Assembly: GCF_003096275.1 (NCBI RefSeq)
Contig: NZ_QENQ01000001.1
Coordinates: forward strand, 2,719,407-2,783,406
Origin: Sphingomonas pokkalii
GTDB lineage: Bacteria > Pseudomonadota > Alphaproteobacteria > Sphingomonadales > Sphingomonadaceae
Length of the DNA: 64,000 nt
Direction: 5' to 3'
Below, piece by piece: positions 9,665 through 18,918 of this stretch. How positions within the stretch are numbered: the stretch's first letter is position 1; every line of letters starts with the position of its first letter. The notes beneath the pieces were generated by a model, which saw only the letters and a program-made list of their open reading frames with translations, was not told the origin of the DNA and did no database searches. The position numbers and the translations under genes were made by a program.

Positions 9665-9699
9665 AAAGCCGCCGTCACCGGGGCGTGACGACGGCTTTT
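9665..9699. terminator. Bidirectional intrinsic terminator between an exported protein gene and ctrA
   Basis: A 14-base stem (left arm 9665-9678, right arm 9685-9698, one C/A mismatch) encloses a 6-base loop. It is flanked by A residues on the left and TTTT on the right, so it can act on both converging transcripts. Confidence 0.8.
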
Positions 9700-9719
9700 G
9701 TCTTTGCGTGTCGAGGAAA

Positions 9720-10427
9720 TCAGGCGACTTGCGATTCCGCCTGCAGTGCCTCGTCCGGCTCGCGCAGCACATAGCCACGGCCCCAGACGGTCTCGATATA
9801 ATTGTCGCCTTCGCAGGCCATGCTCAGCTTCTTGCGCAGCTTGCAGATGAACACATCGATGATCTTGAGTTCGGGCTCGTCCATCCCGCCGTACAGGTGG
9901 TTGAGGAACATTTCCTTGGTCAGCGTCGTACCCTTGCGGAGCGAGAGCAGCTCCAGCATGGCATATTCCTTGCCGGTCAGGTGGACGCGGGCACCGTCGA
10001 CCTCGACGGTCTTGGCGTCCAGGTTCACCGCCAGCTTGCCGGTACGGATCACCGACTGCGAATGGCCCTTGGAGCGGCGCACCACGGCATGGATACGGGC
10101 AACCAGCTCGTCGCGGTGGAACGGCTTGGTCACGTAATCGTCGGCACCGAAGCCGAACGAACGGACCTTCGAATCCATCTCGTTGATGCCCGAAAGGATC
10201 AGCACCGGGGTCTGCACCCGCGCGGTGCGAACTTTCTTCAGCACGTCATAGCCATGCATGTCCGGCAGGTTCAGGTCGAGCAGGATGATATCGTAATCAT
10301 ACAGCTTCGCCAGATCGAGGCCTTCCTCGCCCAGGTCGGTCGTATAGACGTTGAAGCCCTCACCCGAGAGGATCAGTTCGATCGCCTTGGCTGTGCTTGG
10401 TTCGTCTTCGATCAGCAGCACGCGCAT
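9720..10427 (-). CDS. ctrA: Cell cycle response regulator CtrA
   Basis: This 235-aa OmpR-type response regulator is recognisable as CtrA, the alphaproteobacterial master regulator. The receiver domain begins [18 protein letters not shown], with phosphoacceptor Asp51 in [15 protein letters not shown] and Lys in YVTKPF. The C-terminal winged helix includes [15 protein letters not shown] and [10 protein letters not shown]. The true start is the ATG at 10427; the frame extends further upstream but those residues are not CtrA-like. In sphingomonads CtrA usually controls motility, competence and related late-cycle genes rather than being essential (family knowledge). The upstream region carries opposed TTAACC half-sites and GANTC sites. 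Confidence 0.96.
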   Translation of the reverse strand: MRVLLIEDEPSTAKAIELILSGEGFNVYTTDLGEEGLDLAKLYDYDIILLDLNLPDMHGYDVLKKVRTARVQTPVLILSGINEMDSKVRSFGFGADDYVTKPFHRDELVARIHAVVRRSKGHSQSVIRTGKLAVNLDAKTVEVDGARVHLTGKEYAMLELLSLRKGTTLTKEMFLNHLYGGMDEPELKIIDVFICKLRKKLSMACEGDNYIETVWGRGYVLREPDEALQAESQVA

Positions 10428-10483
10428 TGCCGGTTCCCCTGTCCACACCACACGGCGGAGCCCCGTTGCCCGACGCGCTGGAC

Positions 10484-10522
10484 GATTCATTAACCTAAAC
10501 GTCAATGAAGCTGAAAGGTTAA
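10484..10522 (-). promoter_or_regulatory. Candidate CtrA/CcrM control region upstream of ctrA
   Basis: TTAACC at 10490-10495 and GGTTAA at 10517-10522 form an inverted pair of CtrA half-site-like hexamers with 21 bases between. A GANTC site (GATTC, 10484-10488) lies just beside the first, and another (GAATC) is at 10557-10561. GANTC is the CcrM methylation target. The combination resembles the autoregulated, methylation-sensitive ctrA promoter of Caulobacter. No full TTAA-N7-TTAA site is present, so this is suggestive only. Confidence 0.4.
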
Positions 10523-10560
10523 TTTCTCGTAAGCCGGGGTCGTTCGGCACCCTGTGGAAT

Positions 10561-11643
10561 CTACGATGCGGGTTCGGACGGAGGCGGTTCGGAGGGCAGG
10601 TCCGGCGGCTGCCGGGGATCGATTTCCTCGCCCAGAACCTCCCGCAGATACACGCTGCGGACCAGCGTGAAGATCACCACCAGCAGCGCCGCCGAGAAGA
10701 ACAGCCCGAACAGCCCGAACACGAACCCGATGCCGATGATCGCGAATAGCGTCACGGCCGGGGGAATCGCGATCACCCGGCTCTGCACGAAGGGCGTCAG
10801 GAAATTGGTCTGGATGATTCGCACACCGGCGAAGGTCAGCAGGCAGCCGATCAGCGTCCCCGTGCCCGCGGTTGCGGCCAGGCCCAGCGCGGGCAGCATC
10901 GCCGCCGTGGGGCCGACATAGGGGATGAACTCGCTCAACCCCGCCAGCAGCCCGAGCGCGGCCGGCGACGGCACCCCCGCGATCCACAGTCCCAACCCCA
11001 CCAGCAGCCCCATGCTGGTCATCAGGATGATCTGGGTGCGCAACCACAGCCGCAGCGTGGTACCCACATCGGCCAGCGCATCGGCAACGGCGTCGCGCTG
11101 GCGCCCCTTCGGCACCAGCAGCAGGGCCCCGCGCAAATAGACACCAGGATCGGCCGCGATGAACAGCGCCCCCACCAGCAGCAGCAGCGTGTTGAGCAGC
11201 AGTTCGGCCGATCCCAGCGCAAACCCACCCGCATCGCGCGCCACCCGCGATCCCGCGAACGCCGCCTCGGCAGCATCATAGAGCTTGGCGGTCACGGGGC
11301 TGCGCTGCGCCCAGCCTTCCAGCCGCGCGACCAATTGCGGGATCGAACGGACCAGCGCTTCGATCTGCGGGCCGAACTGCACGGCGAACAGCCAGACGAG
11401 GAACGCGATCGCCGCCAGCACCGTCGCCATCGCAGCGGGCACCGACCAGCGCCTTGCCAACCCCAGCTGGAGATAGCGATCCCCGATCGCGCGGATCACC
11501 ACCGCGCCGAGCACCGCCCCGAAAGTGAGGATCAGCAGATCGGCAGCGCGCACCAGCGCAACCACCACCCCGCCCAGCGCGAGCAGGATCAGGACACGGC
11601 GAATGAACCGCGCATCGGCATCATCGGGAACGAGGCGCTTCAC
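10561..11643 (-). CDS. AI-2E family (PerM/TqsA-like) transporter
   Basis: This 360-aa multi-spanning membrane protein is of the AI-2E transporter/UPF0118 family. Several hydrophobic helices are followed by the family-typical C-terminal segments [18 protein letters not shown] and [20 protein letters not shown]. The start chosen is GTG at 11643, because it overlaps the TGA of the upstream LysR gene as GTGA; a GTG five codons earlier is possible. Substrates of this family are uncertain; only some members export autoinducer-2. The C-terminus is a Pro/Glu-rich tail ([15 protein letters not shown]). Confidence 0.85.
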   Translation of the reverse strand: MKRLVPDDADARFIRRVLILLALGGVVVALVRAADLLILTFGAVLGAVVIRAIGDRYLQLGLARRWSVPAAMATVLAAIAFLVWLFAVQFGPQIEALVRSIPQLVARLEGWAQRSPVTAKLYDAAEAAFAGSRVARDAGGFALGSAELLLNTLLLLVGALFIAADPGVYLRGALLLVPKGRQRDAVADALADVGTTLRLWLRTQIILMTSMGLLVGLGLWIAGVPSPAALGLLAGLSEFIPYVGPTAAMLPALGLAATAGTGTLIGCLLTFAGVRIIQTNFLTPFVQSRVIAIPPAVTLFAIIGIGFVFGLFGLFFSAALLVVIFTLVRSVYLREVLGEEIDPRQPPDLPSEPPPSEPAS

Positions 11644-12551
11644 GCTTGCCGAACGCACAGAGAGCGCAGGCGCTCCGTCAGAAACTCGATCAGCGTTTCC
11701 ACCCGCACCGGCCGCCGCGATCCCGGCGGCGTGACGAGATGAAGCCCCACCGATCCGGCCACCCAGTCGGCCAGCACCGGCTCCAGCCTGCCCGCCGCGA
11801 TATCGTCATCCACCAGGAATCCCGGCAGCCGCGCCACGCCCAGCCCGGCCCGCAGCGCCGGCAGCATCGCCTCGCCATTGTCGGTGCGCAGCGGCCCGTC
11901 CACCCGCACCGCCGCTTCCTCACCACCCGCCTTGCGAAAGCGCCAGGTCCCCGGCGTCGCCGTGTTGGTATAGACGAAACAGGCGTGGCGAGCGAGGTCG
12001 GCGGGGTGCTGCGGCCGGCCCATGCGTTCGAAATAATCGGGCGCACCGACGACATGGATGTTCACCGGCCCCAGCCGCCGGGCCCTTAGCGAGCTATCGG
12101 GCAATTCGGCGATGCGCAACGCGACGTCGATCCCCTCGCCGACGATGTCGATGAAGGCATCGGACAGGGTAAGCTCCACCTTTATCTGCGGGTGCGCCGT
12201 CATGAACTCGGCAATCAGGCCGGAAAGATGACGCGCCCCGAAGGTCAGCGGCGCCGCCAGCCGGACCACGCCGGAGGGCGCACTGGCGGATTCGAACGCC
12301 GCCTCCTCCGCCGACTGGCCTTCGTCCAGGATACGCTGGGCATGGTCGGCAAGGTGCTGGCCGCTGTCGGTAAGCGTCAGCCGCCGCGAAGTGCGATGGA
12401 ACAGCGCGGTGCCCAACCGCCCCTCCAGCCGGGTGATCGCCTTGGAAACCGTCGCCTTGGAGACACCCAGCGCCAGCGCCGCGCCGCTGAACGAGCGATG
12501 TTCCACCACGCTGGCAAACACCGCCCAGGCTTCGAAATCCGGTAGCTTCAT
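11640..12551 (-). CDS. LysR-family regulator, divergent from pirin/WrbA genes
   Basis: This 303-aa LysR regulator has an N-terminal helix-turn-helix (AWAVFASVVEHRSFSGAALA, then SKATVSKAITRLEGRLGTAL) and an effector domain resembling CrgA/DsdC-type members (APLTFGARHLSGLIAEF). It is transcribed away from a pirin gene followed by wrbA. This neighbourhood is common in proteobacteria, where such regulators respond to quinone or electrophile stress, so regulation of pirin and WrbA is inferred. It overlaps the AI-2E permease gene downstream by a GTGA junction. Confidence 0.88.
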   Translation of the reverse strand: MKLPDFEAWAVFASVVEHRSFSGAALALGVSKATVSKAITRLEGRLGTALFHRTSRRLTLTDSGQHLADHAQRILDEGQSAEEAAFESASAPSGVVRLAAPLTFGARHLSGLIAEFMTAHPQIKVELTLSDAFIDIVGEGIDVALRIAELPDSSLRARRLGPVNIHVVGAPDYFERMGRPQHPADLARHACFVYTNTATPGTWRFRKAGGEEAAVRVDGPLRTDNGEAMLPALRAGLGVARLPGFLVDDDIAAGRLEPVLADWVAGSVGLHLVTPPGSRRPVRVETLIEFLTERLRSLCVRQA

Positions 12552-12585
12552 CCCCGCGTCTCCTGCTCGGCCAACGCAATATCAT

Positions 12586-12600
12586 GAAACGATCAGTTTC
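12586..12600. promoter_or_regulatory. Inverted repeat GAAAC-N5-GTTTC between lysR and pirin
   Basis: A perfect 5-base inverted repeat lies 35 bases upstream of the LysR start and about 65 bases upstream of the pirin ATG. Its position in a divergent LysR/target region makes it the best operator candidate. Binding is not shown by the sequence. Confidence 0.4.
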
Positions 12601-12664
12601 CAACGTTTCCGTTTACGCGCTGATCTCGATCCCTATTTTGGCGGCAACCAATGGGAGATCAGCG

Positions 12665-13363
12665 ATGATCGACAAACGCAGTTTCGAAAGCCTGGGCGGC
12701 GCCGATCACGGCTGGCTCAAGGCCAAGCATCACTTCAGTTTCGCCGACTATTACGATCCGGCCCGCATGGGCTGGGGGGCGCTGCGGGTGTGGAACGACG
12801 ACGAAATCGCTCCAAATTCGGGCTTTCCGCCGCATCCGCACCAGAACATGGAAATCATCACCTATGTCCGCTCGGGTGCGATCACCCACCAGGACTCGAT
12901 GGGCAACAAGGGCCGCACCGAGGCGGGCGACGTGCAGGTGATGAGCGCTGGCACCGGCGTGCGCCACGCGGAATATAATCTCGAGCCGGAAACGACCCGG
13001 ATCTTTCAGATCTGGATCCTGCCGCGCGCGGCCGGCGGCCAGCCGAGCTGGGGCGCCAAGCCCTTCCCCAAGGGCGATCGTTCGGGCCGCTTCGTCACCC
13101 TCGCCTCGGGCTTCGCCGACGACAAGGATGCGCTGCCGATCCGCGCCGACGCCCGCGTGCTCGGCGCGACGCTGAAGGCAGGCGAGAGCGTACCCTATAC
13201 CGTGGGTGAGGGTCGCCACGCCTATCTTGTACCAGCAGTTGGGTCGATCAGCCTTGCGGGTGATCGTATCGATGCCCGCGATGGTGCAGCGTTGGCCGGC
13301 GGCCAGACCGTGACGATCACCGCGCTCGAAGACGCCGAAATCGTCCTCGTCGACGCCGAGTAA
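12665..13363 (+). CDS. Pirin family protein
   Basis: This 232-aa bicupin is of the pirin/YhaK family. The N-terminal cupin carries the metal-site motif [12 protein letters not shown] and later HAEYNLEPE; the C-terminal cupin is more diverged. Some bacterial pirins have quercetin 2,3-dioxygenase activity, while others act as redox-sensing proteins. The start is ATG at 12665 with GGGAG about 9 bases upstream. It is followed by a stem-loop and then wrbA, so the two genes probably share one LysR-controlled promoter. Confidence 0.9.
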   Translation: MIDKRSFESLGGADHGWLKAKHHFSFADYYDPARMGWGALRVWNDDEIAPNSGFPPHPHQNMEIITYVRSGAITHQDSMGNKGRTEAGDVQVMSAGTGVRHAEYNLEPETTRIFQIWILPRAAGGQPSWGAKPFPKGDRSGRFVTLASGFADDKDALPIRADARVLGATLKAGESVPYTVGEGRHAYLVPAVGSISLAGDRIDARDGAALAGGQTVTITALEDAEIVLVDAE

Positions 13364-13372
13364 GTTTCCCCC

Positions 13373-13396
13373 AGGGGGCCCGCAGGCCCCCTTTTC
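13373..13396 (+). terminator. Stem-loop with T-tract between pirin and wrbA
   Basis: AGGGGGCC (13373-13380) pairs perfectly with GGCCCCCT (13385-13392) around a CGCA loop, followed by TTTT. It may act as a terminator or partial attenuator, which would make wrbA expression partly independent of pirin. Confidence 0.65.
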
Positions 13397-13419
13397 CTTC
13401 CCGTGAAAGGACCGTTGCC

Positions 13420-14022
13420 ATGACCAAGATCCTCGTTCTCTATTACTCCTCCTACGGCCATCTCGCGACGATGGCAGACGCCGTGGCCGAGGGCGCACGC
13501 AGCGCCGGCGCGACCGTCGACGTTCGCCGCGTGGCCGAAACCGCGCCGTTCGAAGTCGCCCAGGCCGCCGGCTTCCGCGTCGACGAGAGCCATCCGGTGC
13601 TCGACGACGTCAACCAGCTCGCCCAGTATGACGGCATCATCGTCGGCAGCCCCACCCGCTTCGGCCGTCTCGCCAGCCAGATGGCGGCGTTCTGGGACAA
13701 GGCCGGCGGCGTGTGGTTCCAGGGCCAGCTGAACGGCAAGGTCGGCGCAGCCTTCACCTCCACCGCCTCGCAGCATGGCGGCCAGGAAACGACCCTGTTC
13801 TCGATCCTCACCAACCTCCTCCACTTCGGCATGACGATCGTCGGCCTCGATTACGGCTTCCAGGGCCAGGGCGGCGTGGACGAAGTGAAGGGCGGCGCCC
13901 CCTATGGCGCGACGACGATCGCCGACGGCGACGGCAGCCGCCAGCCGAGCGCCGTCGAGCTCGACGGCGCCCGCTATCTCGGCGCCCGCGTCGCGACCAC
14001 GGCGACCAAGCTGAAGGCGTAA
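13420..14022 (+). CDS. wrbA: NAD(P)H:quinone oxidoreductase, WrbA type
   Basis: This 200-aa flavodoxin-like protein performs two-electron reduction of quinones, avoiding semiquinone radicals. The FMN-binding loop is at the N-terminus ([19 protein letters not shown]). [18 protein letters not shown] and [12 protein letters not shown] follow, with the C-terminal [17 protein letters not shown] that is diagnostic of WrbA. It is preceded by AAAGGA 6-7 bases before the ATG. It lies downstream of pirin under the divergent LysR regulator, consistent with a quinone/oxidative-stress module. Confidence 0.95.
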   Translation: MTKILVLYYSSYGHLATMADAVAEGARSAGATVDVRRVAETAPFEVAQAAGFRVDESHPVLDDVNQLAQYDGIIVGSPTRFGRLASQMAAFWDKAGGVWFQGQLNGKVGAAFTSTASQHGGQETTLFSILTNLLHFGMTIVGLDYGFQGQGGVDEVKGGAPYGATTIADGDGSRQPSAVELDGARYLGARVATTATKLKA

Positions 14023-14063
14023 CCCAGGTGCCGCGCCGGTAGCGTAGCGCGCGGCACACCAAG

Positions 14064-14095
14064 ACGGCCGGAGCATCCCCTGCTCCGGCCGTTTT
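14064..14095. terminator. Intrinsic terminator after wrbA
   Basis: A perfect 12-base stem (14064-14075 with 14081-14092) with loop TCCCC is followed by a TTTT run. It ends the pirin-wrbA transcript. Confidence 0.85.
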
Positions 14096-14141
14096 CGTAT
14101 CCGGGCTCGCGGATTTCGCGCGGCGCGCTATATGCTCGCGC

Positions 14142-14798
14142 ATGTTCAAGGACCGGGTACTCTTCATCGACGGCGAAGCGCTGATCATCGACAAGCCGGC
14201 GGGCCTCCCCGTCGATCGCCCGCGCGACCGCAGCGAAAGCCTGGAGGATCTGCTCGACCAGCTGACCTTCGGCTTCCAGCGCCTGCCGCTTCCCGTCCAC
14301 CGGCTCGACCGCGACACCAGCGGCTGCCTGCTGCTCGCCCGCAACCCCAAGGCGATGAAGCGCTTCGGCCAGGCGTTCGAGGCCGGCCAGGTCACCAAGC
14401 GCTATGTCGCGATCCTCGACGGCGTGCCCGAAGCCGAAAGCGGCGAGATCGACCTGCCGCTCGGCAAGGTCTCGACGATCGAGGAGGGCTGGCGGATGAC
14501 CCATGATCCCAAGGGCAAGTCCGCGCGCACCCGCTGGAAGCGGATGGAAGTGCAGGACGGCCGCGCGCTGGTCGCCTTCTATCCCGAGACCGGCCGCACC
14601 CATCAAATCCGCGTCCATGCACTGGAAGGCATCGGCATTCCGATCGTCGGTGACCCCGTTTATGGGCGCGGCGGCCCGGCGCTGATGCTCCACGCCCAGT
14701 CGATCACCGTCCCCCGCCTCGGCAAGCCGGACGTGCACGGGGACGCGCCGCTGCCCGCACGTTTCCACCATATCGGCTTCGGTCGCCCGAATGGCTGA
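14142..14798 (+). CDS. RluA-family RNA pseudouridine synthase
   Basis: This 218-aa enzyme converts uridine to pseudouridine in rRNA or tRNA. The catalytic aspartate is Asp56 in HRLDRDTSGCLLL, and the conserved segment ETGRTHQIRVH is near residue 150. It lacks an S4 RNA-binding domain, so it is of the short RluA/RluC-catalytic type and the exact target site cannot be named. Its last 8 bases overlap the start of arfB, suggesting co-expression of two ribosome-related genes. Confidence 0.88.
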   Translation: MFKDRVLFIDGEALIIDKPAGLPVDRPRDRSESLEDLLDQLTFGFQRLPLPVHRLDRDTSGCLLLARNPKAMKRFGQAFEAGQVTKRYVAILDGVPEAESGEIDLPLGKVSTIEEGWRMTHDPKGKSARTRWKRMEVQDGRALVAFYPETGRTHQIRVHALEGIGIPIVGDPVYGRGGPALMLHAQSITVPRLGKPDVHGDAPLPARFHHIGFGRPNG

Positions 14799-15192
14799 AA
14801 TTCCCGACGAGGCTATCGTCGAGGAAAAGTTCCTCGCGGCGACCGGCCCCGGCGGGCAGAACGTCAACAAGGTGGCGACCGCGGTGCAACTACGGGTCGA
14901 CGTGTTCCGGCTGGGCCTGTCGCCCTATGCCTATGAACGGCTGAAGGAACTGGCCGGCACCCGGATGACCTCGGCGGGCGAGCTGCTGATCACCGCCCGG
15001 CAATATCGCACCCAGGACGCAAATCGAACCGATGCCCGCCAGCGCCTGTCCGATCTGATCGACAAGGCGCACGAACGCCAGGCCAGACGGATCAAGACCA
15101 AACCGAGCAAGGCCGCCAAGGCACGGCGGGTGGATGCCAAGAAGGGCCGCTCGGCGGTGAAGGCCGGGCGGGGCAAGGTTTCCCTGGACTGA
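14791..15192 (+). CDS. arfB: Alternative ribosome rescue peptidyl-tRNA hydrolase ArfB
   Basis: This 133-aa protein of the YaeJ/ICT1 type hydrolyses peptidyl-tRNA on stalled ribosomes lacking a stop codon. The catalytic GGQ is at residues 21-23 within ATGPGGQNVNKVAT. The C-terminus is a long Lys/Arg-rich tail (from about residue 100: ARRIKTKPSKAAKARRV) that in this family inserts into the mRNA entry channel. Length and order agree with ArfB rather than with the release factors RF1/RF2, which are much longer. It overlaps the pseudouridine synthase gene. Confidence 0.94.
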   Translation: MAEIPDEAIVEEKFLAATGPGGQNVNKVATAVQLRVDVFRLGLSPYAYERLKELAGTRMTSAGELLITARQYRTQDANRTDARQRLSDLIDKAHERQARRIKTKPSKAAKARRVDAKKGRSAVKAGRGKVSLD

Positions 15193-15203
15193 AAGCAGAG
15201 CGT

Positions 15204-15329
15204 ATCCTCCCCCGCCAGGGGGAGGTGTCGCCGAAGGCGACGGAGGGGGAGGAAGGACGGGCTGAGAGGTTCTGGCATCCTCCCCCTCCGAGCCGCTGCG
15301 CGGCCCACCTCCCCCTGGCGGGGGAGGAT
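15204..15329. repeat. Large palindromic intergenic repeat
   Basis: Outer arms 15204-15227 and 15306-15329 are perfect 24-base reverse complements. Inner arms 15241-15253 and 15278-15290 pair over 13 bases. The left half also holds a small GTCGCCGAAGGCGAC-type hairpin. The whole 126 bases can fold into one cruciform-like structure between arfB and msrC. Such CCTCCCCCGCCAGGGGGAGG units are widespread intergenic repeats in sphingomonads (family recollection). A related core recurs at 33364-33381. Confidence 0.75.
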
Positions 15330-15398
15330 GCGGCTTCGGAGCACCGGCAGAACCAAGTCCCCCTCGCACCCGCTGCCGCGATCCCCTACATCGCCGCC

Positions 15399-15881
15399 AT
15401 GTACAGCTTCGACATCACCGCCGATTCCAAGGCCGAGCTCTATCGCGATCTCGCCGCCGCGCTCGATTCGCTGACGGCGGAAGAGCCCGATCCGATTGCC
15501 AACATGGCGAACGTCTCCGCACTGATCGGCCAGTATCTGCCCGATCTCAACTGGGCCGGCTTCTACCGCAACGTGGCGGACGAACTGGTGCTGGGCCCGT
15601 TCCAGGGCAAGGCGGCGTGCATCCGCATCCCATTCGGCAAGGGCGTGTGTGGCGCCGCCGCCGCAACGCGGGAAACCCAGCTGGTCGAGGACGTCCACGC
15701 ATTCCCCGGTCATATCGCCTGCGACGCGGCCAGCCGATCGGAGCTGGTGGTGCCTATCGTCCACCAGGGCCGACTGCTCGGCGTTCTCGATCTCGACAGT
15801 CCATTGCCCGCTCGGTTCGATGCGGGCGATGCAGCCGGCTGCGAGGCGCTGATGCGGATTCTGGCACCCCGCATTGCCTGA
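15399..15881 (+). CDS. msrC: Free methionine-(R)-sulfoxide reductase (GAF type)
   Basis: This 160-aa GAF-domain enzyme reduces free L-methionine-(R)-sulfoxide with thioredoxin. The three catalytic cysteines are all present: Cys74 and Cys84 in ACIRIPFGKGVCG and Cys108 in HIACDAAS, matching the spacing of the E. coli enzyme (84, 94, 118). The start is ATG at 15399; the frame runs upstream into the palindromic repeat and that part is not coding. No Shine-Dalgarno is obvious. Confidence 0.9.
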   Translation: MYSFDITADSKAELYRDLAAALDSLTAEEPDPIANMANVSALIGQYLPDLNWAGFYRNVADELVLGPFQGKAACIRIPFGKGVCGAAAATRETQLVEDVHAFPGHIACDAASRSELVVPIVHQGRLLGVLDLDSPLPARFDAGDAAGCEALMRILAPRIA

Positions 15882-16151
15882 CCAGCATACCTGTATTCAA
15901 ATCCTCGCGCCTGTGGCGCTTGGGCGACACTCAAATTGCAGTCCACATTATCAATCACTTAATGCAACATTTGCAACGATGTCAGGCAAATAGGTAATAC
16001 CACCATTTGTTTTTTGTATTGAATTGGCCTTGACAGAGTAAGACCGATACCGACCAATGCAGGCTTGCCGTGTTCCAGACGCAAGCGCCACGGGAGGGCG
16101 CGATGGAGCGCGGCAGCCAACCGGCCGAAAGGCCAGCATTGGGGGAAACAC

Positions 16152-18860
16152 ATGCACATCACGGGTAGCGTCACCACAGGCACGCGCCGCCACATCCGCG
16201 CGCTTCTGCTCGTATCGGGATGCGCGGCAGCACTGGGCTTTGCCAGCGCCGCACAGGCACAGACCACCACCGAACCGGCCGGTCAGGACGGCGGCGAGAT
16301 CGTCGTCACCGGCATCCGCGCCGCGATCGACAATGCGATCGATGCGAAGCGCAGGGATACCCGCGTCACCGACGGCATCTCGGCCGAGGACCTGGGCAAG
16401 TTCCCCAGCGAAAACATCACCGAGGCAATTCAGCGCATCTCCGGCGTCCAGATGTCGAACATCAACGGGCGCGGTGCGACGATCAGCGTCCGCGGCCTCG
16501 GCCCGCAATATGCGATGACCACCGTGAACGGCCAGACCTTCAAGAGCGCCGACTTCACCGACGGCTTCCGCTACGACATCATCCAGACCGAGCTCGCGAA
16601 TTCGATCCAGGTGATCAAGTCGCCGACCGCAGACATGGATGCCGGTGGCCTTTCGGGCACGGTCAACATTCAGACCGCGAAACCCCTCGACTATAAGGGC
16701 CGCCAGCTGGTCCTCTCGGTCAAGGGCCAGAATTCCGAATATGCCGGCGGCAAGATCACGCCGAAGGTCAGCGGAAGCTATGTCGACCAGTTCGCCGACG
16801 GCACGCTCGGCGTGTACCTCAACCTCGGCTATCAGAAGCTGAAGGACCGCGCCGACTATTTCTGGATGGACCGTTGGGCGACCCAGACGATCGCCGGCGC
16901 CAGCACCTTCGTGCCACGCCGCCCGCGCTATCGCCGCATCGATCGTGACACCGAACGCCTGATGGGCAGCGGCGGCGTGCAGTGGCGCCCGAGCGACCGC
17001 GTCGAAATCGATGCCAGCGCGATCTATGCCAAGGACATCACCGATTACGACGTGAACCAGCAGGTGTTCCTGTTCAACACGTCGCGCATCGCTGGCAGCA
17101 ACGTCGTGAACGGTGTCGCCACCAAGGCGACCGCCACCAACTTCTCCATGGAAAACAACCGCCAGCACGAGGACCGCGATCTCGTCAGCCAGGGCTATAC
17201 CCTGTCAGGCAAGTGGACCGGCGACAATGGCTGGTCGGCGCGCACGGCGCTCAACTACACGCAGGGCAGCACCTATCAGCGCGAAGCCGCCGCCATCCTC
17301 GCCGTCAATATCCCGACGGCGACGATCGACTTCTCCAACCCTGACGCGGTGAAGTACAGCGTCGGCACCGACCTCACCAGCACCGCACTCTACGCTCCGA
17401 GTGCGCTCACGCGGAACGAATATCCGAACGGCGCCACCCGCAAGATGCGCTCGAGCGAAAGCTCGGCGCAGGCCGACATCTCCAAGGATGTCGCGCTCGG
17501 CCCGATCAACAAGCTGACCATCGGCGCCAAATATCGCCATGAGATCTTCAACCGCGACGTCAGCCGCCACGACATGATCGCGCTGGCCAACCAGCCGGCG
17601 CCGTCGAGCGCGATCTTCCCGGCGATGGCAACCACCAACTATCCGGTCAGCGGCTTCCTCAACGGTGACACGGGCATTCCGGGTGCCTGGGTGGGGCCTG
17701 ATCTCGGCGCCTATGACGCGGCACTGGCCAAGGCCGGCATCACCGTTCCGGATATCGCGGCGCCGGAAGGCAGCTACCATGTCGATCGCTTCATGCCCTC
17801 GGCCTATTTCATGGCGGGCATCGACACGCAGCTGGGCGACATGACGCTGCGCGGCAACATCGGCGTGCGCTACGAGCACACCAAGCAGAAGGTGAAGGGC
17901 AATATCACCGCCCCCCGCACCGACGGCTATACCGAAGTGCAGCGCAAGATCGGCGATTATGCGATCGAGCAGAGCTACGACAATGTCCTGCCCAGCCTGA
18001 ACCTCGTGCTGGAGCCGACCCGCACGCTGCAGGTCCGCTTTGCCGCCGCCAAGGTGCTCGTCCGCCCGATCATGGACTCCAGCACCTCCATGGCGCAGAC
18101 CACCAGCAGCTCGCCTAACACCTCGCCGCCGGGCACCAGCACGATCTCGGTCGATCTCGGCCAGGCATCGCTGAAGCCGCTGACCGCCGATCAGCTCGAT
18201 CTGGGGGTCGAATGGTACTTCACCCGGTCGAGCGCGATCGCGATCAACGGCTTCTACAAGTGGATCAAGAACGGCACCTTCTCGTCGCTGATCTGCCCGT
18301 CGACGTTCAACGGCACCGCGCTGACCGCCACGGCAAACGACTGCGTCGATGCCCGCGGCAACAGCTACGACATCACCCAGACCCGCAACGATCCCAGCAC
18401 CATCAAGGTGAAGGGCTTCGAGGTGAGCTGGAACCAGTCGTTCGACGATCTGCTGCCGGTGGACGGCTTCGGCATCCTCGCCAACCTGACGCGGGTTTAT
18501 CCGCAGAAGGTGGCGATCGGCACCGGCTTCACCATCCGCAACCTGTCGAAGGTGACGTGGAACGTCTCGCCCTATTGGGAGAACGAGCATTTCAACATCC
18601 GCCTCTCGGTCAACCATCGCAGCAGCTATGAGCAGAACAGCGCGGACAGCTTCTTCGCGCGGGAAGGCCATGTCGTGCGCGGCCGCACCCAGTTCGACCT
18701 GAGCGGCGGCTATTCGCCGAACAAATGGCTCAGCTTCGCGGCCGGGGTGATCAACCTCAACAACAGCCGCGAACAGGCCTATTTCCGCGATCCCGCCGTC
18801 TGGCAGGAAAGCAGCTTCTATGGCCGCAGCTTCTACCTGTCGGCTACGCTGAAGATGTAA
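16152..18860 (+). CDS. TonB-dependent outer-membrane receptor (Caulobacter/Xanthomonas type)
   Basis: This 902-aa receptor takes up large substrates across the outer membrane using TonB energy. A signal peptide ends near residue 37 (ASAAQAQ). The TonB-box-like EIVVTGIRAAID follows, then a plug domain (SAEDLGKFPSENITEAIQRISGVQ, then SVRGLGPQYAMTTVNGQ). A beta-barrel follows, ending in the aromatic segment SFYLSATLKM. This layout matches the receptor subfamily often paired with glycoside hydrolases in Caulobacterales and Sphingomonadales. The ATG at 16152 has a GGGGGAAA ribosome site. The downstream GH89 enzyme suggests an amino-sugar glycan as substrate. Confidence 0.93.
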   Translation: MHITGSVTTGTRRHIRALLLVSGCAAALGFASAAQAQTTTEPAGQDGGEIVVTGIRAAIDNAIDAKRRDTRVTDGISAEDLGKFPSENITEAIQRISGVQMSNINGRGATISVRGLGPQYAMTTVNGQTFKSADFTDGFRYDIIQTELANSIQVIKSPTADMDAGGLSGTVNIQTAKPLDYKGRQLVLSVKGQNSEYAGGKITPKVSGSYVDQFADGTLGVYLNLGYQKLKDRADYFWMDRWATQTIAGASTFVPRRPRYRRIDRDTERLMGSGGVQWRPSDRVEIDASAIYAKDITDYDVNQQVFLFNTSRIAGSNVVNGVATKATATNFSMENNRQHEDRDLVSQGYTLSGKWTGDNGWSARTALNYTQGSTYQREAAAILAVNIPTATIDFSNPDAVKYSVGTDLTSTALYAPSALTRNEYPNGATRKMRSSESSAQADISKDVALGPINKLTIGAKYRHEIFNRDVSRHDMIALANQPAPSSAIFPAMATTNYPVSGFLNGDTGIPGAWVGPDLGAYDAALAKAGITVPDIAAPEGSYHVDRFMPSAYFMAGIDTQLGDMTLRGNIGVRYEHTKQKVKGNITAPRTDGYTEVQRKIGDYAIEQSYDNVLPSLNLVLEPTRTLQVRFAAAKVLVRPIMDSSTSMAQTTSSSPNTSPPGTSTISVDLGQASLKPLTADQLDLGVEWYFTRSSAIAINGFYKWIKNGTFSSLICPSTFNGTALTATANDCVDARGNSYDITQTRNDPSTIKVKGFEVSWNQSFDDLLPVDGFGILANLTRVYPQKVAIGTGFTIRNLSKVTWNVSPYWENEHFNIRLSVNHRSSYEQNSADSFFAREGHVVRGRTQFDLSGGYSPNKWLSFAAGVINLNNSREQAYFRDPAVWQESSFYGRSFYLSATLKM

Positions 18861-18866
18861 GACCCC

Positions 18867-18898
18867 TCGGGGGCGGCACCACGCCGCCCCCGAATTTT
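18867..18898 (+). terminator. Stem-loop between the receptor gene and GH89 gene
   Basis: TCGGGGGCGGC (18867-18877) pairs perfectly with GCCGCCCCCGA (18883-18893) and is followed by ATTTT. Located 21 bases before the GH89 start, it may terminate most transcripts. That would give far more receptor than enzyme mRNA, as is common in TonB-receptor operons. Confidence 0.7.
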
Positions 18899-18918
18899 CG
18901 TGTTCTGGAGTGTACGAC

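Noticed and set aside
17205..18671. Reverse open frame of 488 codons inside the TonB receptor gene
   Set aside because: Composition is typical of a shadow frame and the forward frame has clear receptor signatures throughout.
18910..18912. GTG at 18910 as the start of the GH89 gene
   Set aside because: The only Shine-Dalgarno-like motif, CTGGAG, ends on this codon; TTG at 18919 has correct spacing. The choice changes three residues only.
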